A stretch of 64,000 bases of DNA from Siderastrea radians (Eukaryota; Cnidaria; Anthozoa; Scleractinia; Rhizangiidae): positions 26,945,430-27,009,429 of the forward strand of contig OZ024896.1 of NCBI GenBank assembly GCA_964017195.1, read 5' to 3'. Below the pieces are notes generated by a model. It made no database searches. It saw nothing but the letters and a program-made list of their open reading frames with translations, and was not told the DNA's origin. Positions 44,601 through 49,999 of this stretch are shown here, in pieces (positions within the stretch are counted from its first letter, which is position 1; every line of letters begins with the position of its first letter). The position numbers and the translations under genes are program-made.

Positions 44601-46040
44601 ACAAAAGGTTCTTTTTAGCTCTGAATAAACACTTTGTTCCTATTTTTTACAAACATTTGCTCCTTTTGATGCTAAAAGGACCACTCCAAATAGGAACAAT
44701 CATCCCTTAATGGGAACGTTCCCGAAGCAAAAATGGGAACATTGCACAAAAATAAAACTAAATTAAAAAGCCACTTAAAGGATGAAGAAAACATGCCAAA
44801 GCATCTTACGAATCTCTATACTGAATACATACAACAGACAAAATTTGATGGATAAAATCATGCTAGAACATGTTCAAATGTGAGAAGTGAAAATTTTGGG
44901 AAACATTAAAGAAGAAGAAGAAGAAGAAGAAGAAGAAGAAGATGATGATGATGATGATGACGATGATGATGATGATGATGATGACGACGATGATGATGAT
45001 GATGATGATGATGATGATAATGGAGGAGGAGGAGGAGGAGGACAACAACAACAACAACAACAACAAGAAAATATCGACAAATGAACGCATAACTATTTCC
45101 AAGTACGGATGGGAGCCATGATTATATTTTCACCGCCACTGAAATATTGCAGAAAGCCGCTGTCACATCAAAAGGTATTTGAAGATCTCGCTGCGAGGGT
45201 TATTAAGATGTCAGAGTGACTTAAGATATATCTGCAGAGCTGGTTAAAACTTGGAAATGCCAAAAAAAGAGAGCAGTTAATGAATCAGTTTTCTACTTTT
45301 ATCCCAAAACATGGGTAGATCGGGTGATAGGAAACGAAATAATGATGTTATTGGGATGATCTAAGTAAATGTTGCTTCATGAATCTCATATGGCAGGTTT
45401 ATATCTTATTAGAATACCTTTTTCTCCAGTGACCGCCACAATACAAGAGCTACTGTTTGCTTTCCCGTATTCATTAAAAGTCGTCACATAAACACAGTAC
45501 TTGGTGTATTCTTCAAGGTCTGTGATGTTTATTCCTTCCGAGTGACAGCTTGAATATATCAAACGCACTTCTATATTCGGGTCCCCCAATGTTTCTATTT
45601 TTACGATGTATCCGCTCTTTGGGCTGTCAAAGAAGTAGCGGGGTGGTGTCCACTGGATGTTAATGTAGGTAAAACTTGTGTTGAATACTTGGAGGTATTC
45701 TGGAGGGCCTGGTATTCCTAATTGAGGAGAAATAATGAACTGTTCAGTCATCAGGGCACAGGGTTGTCCAGTCCTCTTACAGTCCAAAGATGAGCTTTGT
45801 ATAGTCTGTGTCCAATACAATGGATTAAAGTGTAGGTGGCCCATTGAAGCCGGCACTTTGGCCGGACTTTTCATACATGAAGCTGGTAGCCGCCTACAAG
45901 GTGTTACGTGTCCCAAAGAATTTATGGCTGAGGCTGAAGCTTGGCATTGACTTTGCTTGAAGAATGGACTACTTCATGTACTTACCGCAAGAGTTGTTTC
46001 CACCACCGCAGCTTTGACTCCAAACTATGCTGAAATGTGC
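16683..46040 (-). CDS. Fibronectin-III / ionotropic-glutamate-receptor-like channel with potassium-type pore (12-exon model, 5' incomplete)
   Basis: Hand-built model joining exons 46040-45986, 45717-45418, 32837-32544, 29021-28698, 27209-26904, 24971-24690, 23638-23244, 22594-22500, 21851-21680, 20796-20724, 17604-17324 and 16964-16683. Every junction is AG/GT with matching phase, and the total is 2859 nt including the stop. Order in the 952-residue product: short Cys-rich stretch; five FN3 domains (about 19-520); Cys-rich S1-like segment; M1; pore loop with TLGYGD; M3; S2-like lobe; M4; basic cytoplasmic tail. Known relatives with this pore logic are potassium-selective glutamate receptors (Synechocystis GluR0, rotifer AvGluR1). 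The usual metazoan amino-terminal domain is absent and FN3 repeats take its place. It should sit in the plasma membrane with the FN3 array outside. Ligand and conductance are inferred, not shown. No signal-peptide exon was found, so the gene probably starts beyond 46 kb. Confidence 0.8.
17324..17604 (-). CDS. Exon: S2-like ligand-binding lobe
   Basis: A 281 nt exon entering in phase 1 and leaving in phase 0. It encodes YKTLDELVEMLKERKTDAIL followed by LLDMYALLR, the pattern of the S2 lobe in periplasmic-binding-protein-like folds, with an acidic residue at the expected ligand-amine position. HGIVLSGASIALATEFKDMI then matches the late S2 helix. It ends in an acidic run (EGEEDEEE) before M4. 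The preceding intron holds a decayed LINE at 17.7-18.8 kb. Confidence 0.8.
17680..18800 (+). mobile_element. Decayed non-LTR (LINE) retrotransposon fragment
   Basis: Reverse-transcriptase motifs appear in order in shifting plus-strand frames: LAKAFDTIDNNILLEKL (about 18360-18410), a GNNYFPWFSSYLSGR-like block (18430-18480), GVPQGSILGPLLF (about 18530-18570), YINDLP (about 18575-18595), and MFAD with the second Asp of the catalytic pair changed to Val (about 18617-18635). The upstream part (17690-17800) resembles the linker before the RT. It is a 5'-truncated, frameshifted relic of a Jockey/CR1/L2-like element, in antisense orientation inside an intron of the channel gene. Confidence 0.75.
18830..20720. 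other. Intron sequence, nothing further seen
   Basis: Part of the intron between the S2 exons of the channel gene. AT-rich, with no supportable exon, RNA gene or repeat structure. Confidence 0.5.
20724..20796 (-). CDS. Exon: start of S2-like lobe
   Basis: A 73 nt exon in a fitting phase (0 in, 1 out) with a strong donor (GTAAGTAC). It encodes IATLKDSAEKYVAVRKLMDR, in the position of the S2 beta strand and helix after M3. The acceptor is a TAAG-CAG pair, so either of two AGs 3 nt apart could be used, with or without one Gln. Confidence 0.7.
21199..21308. repeat. (CAT)n microsatellite
   Basis: Imperfect CAT/CAC/TCG trinucleotide array of about 110 bp inside an intron of the channel gene. Confidence 0.9.
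21680..21851 (-). CDS. Exon: selectivity-filter end and M3 helix
   Basis: A 172 nt exon entering in phase 2 and leaving in phase 0. It starts with the G of TLGYGD, then YGDRTPKSDQAKAFAMIWFL and the continuous hydrophobic M3 helix, followed by SSGLTSDLT where classical receptors carry the SYTANLAAF gate. The donor (AAAAT/GTGCGT) is only moderate. I chose it because it restores phase and an uninterrupted S2 lobe. Confidence 0.75.
22500..22594 (-). CDS. Exon: re-entrant pore loop
   Basis: A 95 nt exon entering in phase 0 and leaving in phase 2. It encodes FYKGAGEGFWWAFITMTTLG, a pore helix with the double Trp typical of potassium channels. The last codon is split across the intron, so GYGD is completed by the next exon. 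In potassium-selective glutamate receptors this loop is inverted relative to potassium channels. Confidence 0.9.
23244..23638 (-). CDS. Exon: Cys-rich S1-like segment and M1 helix
   Basis: A 395 nt exon entering in phase 1 and leaving in phase 0. It begins ETCSCPENL, has further Cys at VCGEC, then VTVIQVPGLALVRRK, which matches in position the end of S1 before M1 in glutamate-receptor channels. It ends in a hydrophobic helix (WPIFAISGLLTLLAGLVIW). The arginine-bearing motif that binds the amino-acid carboxylate in classical S1 is not recognisable, so the ligand may differ or be absent. Confidence 0.8.
24690..24971 (-). CDS. Exon: fibronectin type III domain 5 (membrane-proximal)
   Basis: A 282 nt, phase 1-1 exon (acceptor GTTCTAG, donor GTAAATAG). 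It is the most canonical FN3 of the set: SSPPVDVSAISFT, MNVTWRPP, LTGYKVVFEHR, VTLTGLDISTRYKIKVAAST, and GFSPYSEI at strand G. It joins the S1-like exon in phase 1. Confidence 0.9.
25004..25402. mobile_element. MITE with TAA target duplication (Harbinger-like)
   Basis: Terminal inverted repeats GGGGCTCTTCACAT...ATGTGAACGGCCCC are flanked directly by TAA at 25001-25003 and 25403-25405. The interior is dense in GGAATGA/TCATTCC palindromes. A 3 bp TWA duplication and GGG-type ends are the rule for PIF/Harbinger elements. No transposase. Confidence 0.65.
26904..27209 (-). CDS. Exon: fibronectin type III domain 4
   Basis: A 306 nt, phase 1-1 exon (acceptor TTTTTTTCCAG, donor GTAAAGC). Landmarks: LPPNITAGFNTSSKSLYINW, LLGYTISYQV, LSIYTTYCVRVAGR, exit TTDDEG. 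It shares the N-I-T-A and T-S-S-x-S-L-Y pattern with FN3-3, suggesting the two arose by tandem exon duplication. Confidence 0.85.
28031..28132 (-). ncRNA. Long near-perfect intronic hairpin
   Basis: Arms of about 46 nt starting TATAAAAAATAGAACCATGA are separated by a loop of about 10 nt. They differ at two positions only. Read on the minus strand, the sense of the host gene, both differences become G:U pairs, so a minus-strand transcript would fold end to end. It lies in the intron between FN3-3 and FN3-4. It could be a miRNA- or siRNA-type precursor or a short foldback transposon. Confidence 0.4.
28698..29021 (-). CDS. Exon: fibronectin type III domain 3
   Basis: A 324 nt, phase 1-1 exon preceded by a poly-T tract and CAG. 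Landmarks: RGPPLNITA, TSLYATWKPI, LGYRINFI, a basic RRKRRS insert in the C' region (a possible furin-type site, inference), LEKFTNYCIQIAGF, and exit CALTDEDG. The insert makes it the longest of the five domains. Confidence 0.85.
29787..29817. repeat. Poly-T tract, intronic
   Basis: A run of about 28 T at 29789-29816, possibly the 3' tail of an inverted retroposon. Confidence 0.6.
31065..31180. mobile_element. Hairpin element (foldback MITE)
   Basis: AACAATTATCCTGC at the left and GCAGGATAATTGTT at the right close a palindrome whose arms (GCGGAATATC.../...GATATTCCGCG) meet around GGCCTACGGCCTCG. It is about 116 bp and lies next to dispersed repeat copy 2. Confidence 0.7.
31186..31690 (+). repeat. 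Dispersed repeat, copy 2 (ORF 31175-31555)
   Basis: Copy of the repeat at 12971-13440. Here the frame is open to 31555 (126 codons, acidic C-terminal half with LLGSIECESLTSEVESETEL), then TGA. Copy 1 has a TAG in the same frame. No known domain. The ORF may be a fragment of a mobile-element protein. Confidence 0.65.
32544..32837 (-). CDS. Exon: fibronectin type III domain 2
   Basis: A 294 nt, phase 1-1 exon (acceptor TTTAACAG, donor GTAATAGC). Contains the strand B Trp (MELNWNTD), a Phe-Lys-Ile-Asp-Tyr strand C, LSVFTNYCFSVVAF in strands E-F, and the exit CAFTDEEG shared in style with FN3-3 and FN3-4. The proline-rich N-terminal strand is short. Several Asn-X-Ser/Thr sites are visible. Confidence 0.8.
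33340..33600. repeat. Possible LINE 3'-region relic
   Basis: An interspersed block (GCTTCTTCGGGCAAATTATTCC onward) that reads like the 3' part of a non-LTR element and stops at a simple repeat. It rests on general resemblance only. Confidence 0.25.
33600..33665. repeat. (GAA)n microsatellite
   Basis: About 17 near-perfect GAA units, intronic. Confidence 0.9.
34030..34400. repeat. Left inverted arm of the YR retrotransposon region
   Basis: Contains GTGTTTACCGGGTTTAACGTG (34268-34288), then (TAC)n, (AAT)n and (ATT)n runs. Its reverse complement is found at 38638-38955 in the same order. Within the arm the unit beginning GTGTTTACC(A/G)GGTTTA occurs twice (34157 and 34268), and a diverged third copy near 34060 suggests tandem subunits of about 110 bp. 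Confidence 0.75.
34557..35573 (+). CDS. gag-like ORF1 of DIRS/Ngaro-type retrotransposon
   Basis: An intact 338-codon frame from ATG 34557, the first Met in a frame open slightly further upstream. Features in order: a Cys motif at the N-terminus (CPGCKILKSEHAFGKPGKNC), a Ser/Thr-rich linker with a coiled-coil-like segment (about residues 55-90), a conserved core with LTIEEFVAGYGEIL, and a C-terminal Cys/His cluster (CRDYQRQQC...H...HICAECW) likely to bind zinc and nucleic acid. This layout is usual for ORF1 of YR retroelements. It is the only unbroken gene of the element, followed directly by the RT relic. Confidence 0.75.
   Translation: MVRPSRCPGCKILKSEHAFGKPGKNCKGMLDQDNTLAASGSGLTIATATPDSIQETLASLVGAVQAISQDLESLKAENKDLRAKIAGTAEAQFSPSSAPPLNPGVPSRVTLPELMDMKDLVSQVDSRVSQLGLLSESSDESDGKEDLDRAYIADAAATGAKPKRAGKFKSGKEARVTCTVRYPQPWPHSQLTFVHNTREIRYEDLTIEEFVAGYGEILQTPNFTEQEKSGRLRHLVSLMYFAQQYEWHAVLSFHGAVLLEIERGLLNWGDSFIHLESRTLYSHLKSSTKTRPSKSTMPILFCRDYQRQQCTHSQDHFGDIRGKRKWLRHICAECWNKN
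35690..36760 (+). pseudogene. Reverse transcriptase of the YR retrotransposon, broken
   Basis: RT motifs span changing frames: RSAPFAEGFVISPLNAVEKR and RRVIVDLS (to 36180), an in-frame TAG at 36181-36183 where related RTs usually have Trp, KRDLKKACCQF (36320-36350), GLRSAAMACQRAT (36430-36465), and the catalytic YLDD (about 36512-36523). The frame is then lost again near 36640-36680 and at 36748. The YLDD active site is intact but the protein cannot be made. Orientation is opposite to the host channel gene. Confidence 0.8.
36768..37448 (+). pseudogene. RNase H domain of the YR retrotransposon
   Basis: An open frame of about 226 codons. It begins with the RT-RNase H connection (GKLVFVSKCVRQSRVFISRI), then the RNase H core: FATDACLTGCGG (first Asp), INCLEILTIIVAL (Glu), VRCDNEVAVTVLN (second Asp), and LPGESNCAADTLSRW (late His/Asp region). 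The frame itself is open, but there is no separate start and it is cut off from the RT by frameshifts. No methyltransferase domain follows, which argues for Ngaro rather than classical DIRS. Confidence 0.8.
37482..38448 (+). pseudogene. Tyrosine recombinase of the YR retrotransposon, frameshifted
   Basis: The N-terminal core-binding part (SAYCSGTYSNLRTQFKAYLL, to 37763), the first catalytic Arg (FFLMSRLANIVP, about 37915-37950) and the C-terminal box HSFRRGAASWAF...GDWSSDAYKVYL (about 38275-38380) are all visible. At least three frame changes lie between them (about 37740, 37940 and 38080). H-x-x-R, the W and the nucleophile Tyr are present. This enzyme would insert a circular DNA copy in place of a DDE integrase. 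Confidence 0.8.
38638..39062. repeat. Right inverted arm of the YR retrotransposon region
   Basis: Starts with (ATT)n and (AGT)n, then TAAACCCGGTAAACACGCTA, the reverse complement of the left arm. Two tandem units follow (about 38703-38820 and 38821-38935), each ending near TACGTCAAATACGTTAAACC or its variant. The far end (39018-39062, GGCGTGTTTGCCGG) lies in the same orientation as the left arm's outer unit, so the arm ends in a small direct copy. Confidence 0.7.
39336..41860 (+). pseudogene. Superfamily-3-helicase-like ATPase gene with PCNA-binding motif, frameshifted
   Basis: Exon 1 runs from ATG 39336 to 39861 (donor CAG/GTGAGG). Exon 2 starts at 40234 (acceptor TTGAACAG). Joining them keeps the frame. 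Exon 1 encodes a Lys-rich linker and a helical segment. Exon 2 has a Walker A-like loop (GFADSGKTS, about 40410), a Walker B-like strand (EIIVLDEAFPG, about 40535-40570) and a motif C-like strand ending in a polar residue (ASMYITCQTEMDFG, about 40665-40700). This is the order of SF3 helicases of small DNA viruses and related elements. The frame then shifts near 40940-41000 and again near 41465-41500. The last frame carries an NLS-like KRRRV and QKKLTSFF, a canonical PIP box. A long charged coiled-coil-like part (41220-41330) lies between. Family assignment is by motif order only. Confidence 0.6.
42094..43761 (-). pseudogene. C2H2 finger - tyrosine-recombinase-like - Myb/SANT protein, broken copy
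   Basis: Minus strand from ATG 43761. N-terminus: basic patch (KPKRLR) and one C2H2-type finger (YHCPIQVC...FRKHVSTKH), interrupted by TAA at 43615-43617. A Ser-rich linker follows, then frame changes near 43400 and 43280. The open part 43292-42765 holds an all-helical core-binding-like domain, and 42768-42094 holds the catalytic-like half: HLTRYRQ (H-x-x-R) and HSSAVAKVHYQK (candidate Tyr nucleophile). The C-terminal 55 residues are a Myb/SANT repeat (TTNEDKFLKEGIDQHGFGQW). The two large frames are joined by one shift at the C6 run 42801-42806, which could be a sequencing indel. The family appears to be multicopy in anthozoans (recollection). It converges on the helicase-like gene with a gap of about 230 bp. 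Confidence 0.6.
43853..43950. repeat. 10 bp minisatellite (AACCTGCCCC)n
   Basis: Nine or so units of AACCTGCCCC/AACTTGCCCC just upstream of the recombinase-like pseudogene's start. Strongly strand-asymmetric (C-rich on plus). Confidence 0.85.
44205..44745. repeat. Dense GGAAC/GTTCC motif array
   Basis: I count 17 exact GGAAC and 6 exact GTTCC in about 530 bp, where about one is expected by chance, plus many one-off variants (GGACC, GGAGC). Spacing is mostly 14-48 bp, often about 20. It ends in the perfect palindrome GGGAACGTTCCC (44712-44723). Confidence 0.75.
44910..45068. repeat. Compound trinucleotide microsatellite
   Basis: (GAA)n, (GAT)n, (GGA)n and (CAA)n follow each other without a break. 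Long open frames seen here are artefacts of the repeat. Confidence 0.95.
45418..45717 (-). CDS. Exon: fibronectin type III domain 1
   Basis: A 300 nt, phase 1-1 exon. FN3 landmarks: proline-rich start (GIPGPPEYL), strand B Trp (INIQWTPP), Gly-Tyr in strand C (SGYIVKIE), the L-x-x-Y-T-x-Y core (LEEYTKYCVYV), and exit at TGEKG. Donor GTATTC. Separated from FN3-2 by a 12.6 kb intron full of mobile elements. Confidence 0.8.
45986..46040 (-). CDS. Exon: short Cys-rich segment (first exon seen)
   Basis: A 55 nt exon between ATCCCAG (acceptor) and GTAAGTAC (a strong donor). It is open in the frame that ends in phase 1 and joins the first FN3 exon exactly. It encodes WSQSCGGGNNSC, which recalls the start of a thrombospondin type 1 repeat (W-x-x-C-x-x-x-C-G-G-G), though too short to call. 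The weakest exon of the model. Confidence 0.45.
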
Positions 46041-46049
46041 CTGGGATAA

Positions 46050-47500
46050 AACCATTGTACTCTATTAATTACAAATGTAACATCTTAGAAAACTATCCCT
46101 CGGGTTGTCTTGAAAATTTTATTTATCATAAGCAAGGGTTTTTAGCTTCTTCGGTTTTTCTTGGTATTAGAAGATCCTAGAAAGGTACAGAGTTACTTTC
46201 GCGAATAAATAAGATACGTTGAGGAGCCTTGAAAGATGAATGAACAATTGCAAGGAAGCATTTACGCAGGTTCTGTTTTATTTTGGTCATTTTTCTTATG
46301 CCAGCTAAAACGCCTGTTATCTTAGCGAAACCTGCAGATTCCTGAGCAGTTTTATTCAGGCATTACTAGCCAAAGGCATTACAAATGGGAAAAAGGGACC
46401 TAAATCACTAAAAAGGTTTGTTTTATGAGAAAGAAGTTACTATACTATTCTAGTTTCTGTACAGCGTATTTCACAATAAGCTTTCCAGGAGAGGGCTGGT
46501 AGTGGGCAGCCGAAATCGTGTACATAAATCAATTTTGAACTCTTCTATTCTGCAGAAAAAAGCGTTCTTCATCACAAGCCCAGCTAATTTGTTTCTTGAC
46601 TAGCCAACAATCAGAAATGTTTGCAATTTTCGGACGTCTTTGTAATCTCCTCCGATGCAATCTCCAAAATGGCGCTCTTTCCACAGATGGCTGCTGCTTT
46701 TTTGTGCAGCATATCAACCTCGCCCTCAAGCCTTTCTCTGTATTCAGAATGAAGTCATTTCCCGTTTTTTTCTCAGCCAATATGGATGAAATACTGTGTC
46801 TCAAACAGACAGGACAAAACAGTTTCCTCCAGCCAGGAGGTTGAAATGTTGTTTCTTCTGAGCCAGTTGAGAAGTACTGTAGAATCTCGCCATTTTATCT
46901 CCCTGACAGTGTTTGACACAAAACTTGAGGAATCTCTTCTTGCTCCGAGGAATGTTTCTTTAATTCTTGACTTGTGACAAAGTGATAGGATTGTTACAAC
47001 AAACAGTTTTTCTAATAGGTGAATGACTACAAATTGATTTTCTTGTCGTGGTTGTTGTTGGTGTTGTTGTTTTTTTTTATGATGATAATGGTATTGTTGA
47101 ACAGTAATGAAAGTTAAGCACCTTCGTCGATATAACTTTTGGTTTTGCAGTCAATAAAACGAGGCTCGAACTGAAGCTAAATTTCCATTTTCTAACTACG
47201 AAGCTGTAACGCAGCGTAAGGCCAGTAAAGATAACTGACTGCTATTTGTGGCCTGATTCGAAATTTACTGAGAATTTCCAATCCAGTGGAGACTAATGTT
47301 GAAGTTTTTTAACTGCATGGAACGGTCGATTGGAAAACAGGATGCTTGCCCTACTTTGCATACCTTATTCACTGTTATTCAAAGCACCTTTTTTGTCAAC
47401 GACTCGAACGTAGTCGACAGTCTGCAAACCAACTGAGAAACGGTAACAAAAGGACCACTTGTCTGGTGCTTAACTCCGGTTTCTTTAGAATCCTAACATT
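46050..47500. other. No gene seen
   Basis: Upstream of the first recognised exon of the channel gene. I searched the minus strand for a signal-peptide exon and found none I could support. A short GTTGTT-rich stretch lies near 47048-47075. Confidence 0.45.
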
Positions 47501-47518
47501 TCGTTGCCGGTACACATT

Positions 47519-48074
47519 TGTACACCTAAGTGGAGATACAATGTTTAGTTAGTTTCCCGTCTAAGGAAACAACACGATTTTGCAGAGAACGACCAAGCCT
47601 GTAGCCACCGACCCTCTCAACTTGCAATCGAAAATGAAATAACCTCTAACGATTGAATGGCGCGAAAATGCTGGTTACAGATCTGAAAGGTAATTTAACG
47701 CTGCCAGTAAAGACAAATTAGGTCGTTTTCTATTGGGATCAACCGTTTTTGGTTGGTTAAGTTGGTTGGGTTTTTTCGTGTTCTATGGGAAAAAAACATT
47801 TTCAGTTGGTTTGGTTGATCAACTTTTTCAACCAGTTCTGAGCTCCGTTAAAACGGTTGAATACGATGGGTAGCGTCCGCTGACATGTGGTAAGCATCGG
47901 TTGTCACGCATTGCATCATAAAAATTGGCTCGCAATCACTCGTAAACTGTCAGCCAAAAACGTATTTCTTCATTCGTGCAACGGCGGCTGCAGGCTTAGT
48001 CGCTCTCTGCGAAATCGTGTTGTTTCCTTAGACGTGAAACTTAACTAAACATTGTATCTCCACTTCGGTGTACA
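47519..48074. mobile_element. Non-autonomous element with about 66 bp terminal inverted repeats
   Basis: TGTACACCTAAGTGGAGATA... at the left matches the reverse complement of the right end (...TATCTCCACTTCGGTGTACA) over about 66 bp with few differences, extending through the AAGGAAACAACACGATTT block. No transposase. Target duplication unclear. Confidence 0.65.
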
Positions 48075-48080
48075 TATATG

Positions 48081-48219
48081 TTATTCACCGGCCGGGAGGT
48101 CCGTATAGGGAAACTGTGCCCGAGGTCTTGAGTACGGCCCAAGGCCGCAGGCCGAGGGCCGTACCCAAGACCGAGGGCACAGTTTTTTCCTATGCGGACC
48201 GACCTAGACCGGTGAATAA
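48081..48219. mobile_element. Palindromic hairpin element, about 139 bp
   Basis: TTATTCACCGG...CCGGTGAATAA: two arms that include CGAGGTCTTGAGTACGGCCC and its complement meet at GGCCGCAGGCC. One arm recurs, diverged, at about 58178-58235. Confidence 0.75.
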
Positions 48220-48371
48220 CGTGTTTATTTTTTTTCTGCAATTTTGGAGGTGAAACGAGGCGAATTGGTTTGAGAACTGTTTGTAAACAGTCCTTCTACG
48301 TGCGCTAGTTCCCACCATCAAAGTTTAGTTAACATTATTAAGCTTACAAAAAAGTGCCGCTAGCAAAGCGT

Positions 48372-49021
48372 CACGCCGGGCCAGGAGAGGGCACGAAGCT
48401 GCATGCTCGGAAAAACTTTTGCGTCTTTTATCCGATAGAGCTCAAACTTTGCACAATGATGGAACTTTTTATTCCAAACAATCGTATCGTTTTTGTTTTT
48501 TGATTTTAACGGTTTTTGGCGGGAAAATGACGCCACAGTGCTAAAGGCAAATTTTCGTTTCCCTGTTATGGCACAAAAAGTACATGATTCTGAAAGAACT
48601 CATTGAGATAAAGTGAAATGCGAAGAAATTATTGAAAAAGCTCGATCCGTCTTGAAGATATAAAGTTCGGAAGTTTGAATTTTCCGCCATTTTGTTACTA
48701 TTTTCAGAACATTTATAAAATTCAGATCTTTATATCTTCAAGACGGATTGAGGTTTTTCAATGATTTTTTCGCATTTCACTTTATCCCGACAAGTTCTTT
48801 CAGAATCATATACTTTTTGTGCCATAAGAGACAATTGAAAATTTGCCTTTAGCACTGTGACGTCATTTCCCCGCCAAAAACCGTTAAAATGCAAAAACAA
48901 AAACGATACGATTGTTTGGAATAAAAAGTTCTATCATTGTGCAAAGTTTGAGCTCTATCGGATAAAAGACGCAAAAGTTTTTCCGAGCGTGCAGCTTCGT
49001 GCCCTCTGCTGGCCCGGCGTG
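48372..49021. repeat. 650 bp imperfect palindrome (foldback element)
   Basis: Arms of about 300 bp run from CACGCCGGGCCAG to CTGGCCCGGCGTG. Inside, TTTTGCGTCTTTTATCCGAT pairs with ATCGGATAAAAGACGCAAAA and GCACTGTGACGTCATTT with its partner. The loop lies near 48690. Arms differ by scattered substitutions and small indels. Confidence 0.85.
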
Positions 49022-49294
49022 CGTAGAACCAAAAATATATCATAAAACAATAAGCGTTAAGAACAAACCCCGACGTCTCATAGCAAGAATAACGAAATAA
49101 GCTTTGTCTTGTTGAAAATGAAATCACACGTTTAAATTTGGTTTTCAATACCGAAAGATCTTTAAAACAAGACTTTTAATGAAAACTAAGGCTTACACTC
49201 CACAAACTCCACTGCATATCTTAGTATTTTAACCATTTTGAATCATTTTTAAACCTTTTGACATGCAGAAGTTCTTGTCGAAGACACAGCGTTG

Positions 49295-49480
49295 CGAGGT
49301 TTCTTACATACATACATACATGACTTTATTTTATCTCGAATTTACAGGGTAGCTAAAAAGCTAATATCTTCAAGAAAAGAAAAAGAAAGAAAAATTTACA
49401 AATAATAAAATAACATTACTAAGTACTAATCATATATCTATTAATGCTAAGTGCTAACAATCATTAATAATCATATTGTC
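49295..49480 (-). mobile_element. Probable LINE 3' end with ATGT-type tail
   Basis: (ACAT)n followed by GACTTTATTTTATC on plus, that is an AATAAAGTC end with an (ATGT)n tail on minus, a usual 3' end for CR1-like LINEs. About 180 bp is recognisable. Confidence 0.4.
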
Positions 49481-49999
49481 TTGAATGAAGCTAAATAGAA
49501 CGAGATTAGAAAAGAGATCTCCCAGGAAAATAACGAAATTTCAACCGAGAAACGGAGGTCAAAAGACTACCTTGCAGTTAACCCGTGTTAAATCAAATGG
49601 TGTGTCAATAAGAAAACTACAACTCGAAGAAAGAAAGCCAGCAAAATTTGCTCTTTCTAATTTCTCTTCGGTGGCCAAGTTACCTTGAGTTATCAACTCA
49701 GTTGATAAATGTAATTTTTTTCAATTTGGTTGTTTCGAACATTGCCGTGAAAGTTATCCATCGAAAAGGGTGAAAATTTGCCAATCAGTGAGGATCCACC
49801 ATTGTGCAAAACTTATTTTCTTTTAACGTATTTTAAAGTTTATTTTGGTTGTGGAAAACCCTTTCAGTTCTGCCGTCTGCTAGCGCGAAGATCTTCGGCG
49901 TGGTCCTCATAAAATGCATCCTGGGCGAATGCAGGACCGCCGCGATTAAGCCAGTAGTTTGTATTGCTTAGCTTTTTTTCTTTTCTTTTTTTTTTTTTT

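Noticed and set aside
44874..45102. Long poly-Ser, poly-Ile and poly-Asp open frames
   Set aside because: Direct product of a compound trinucleotide repeat, with no coding evidence.
46529..46844. Opposing ORFs of 91 and 82 codons, considered as a 5' exon of the channel gene
   Set aside because: No signal peptide, no matching splice sites in phase, no domain.
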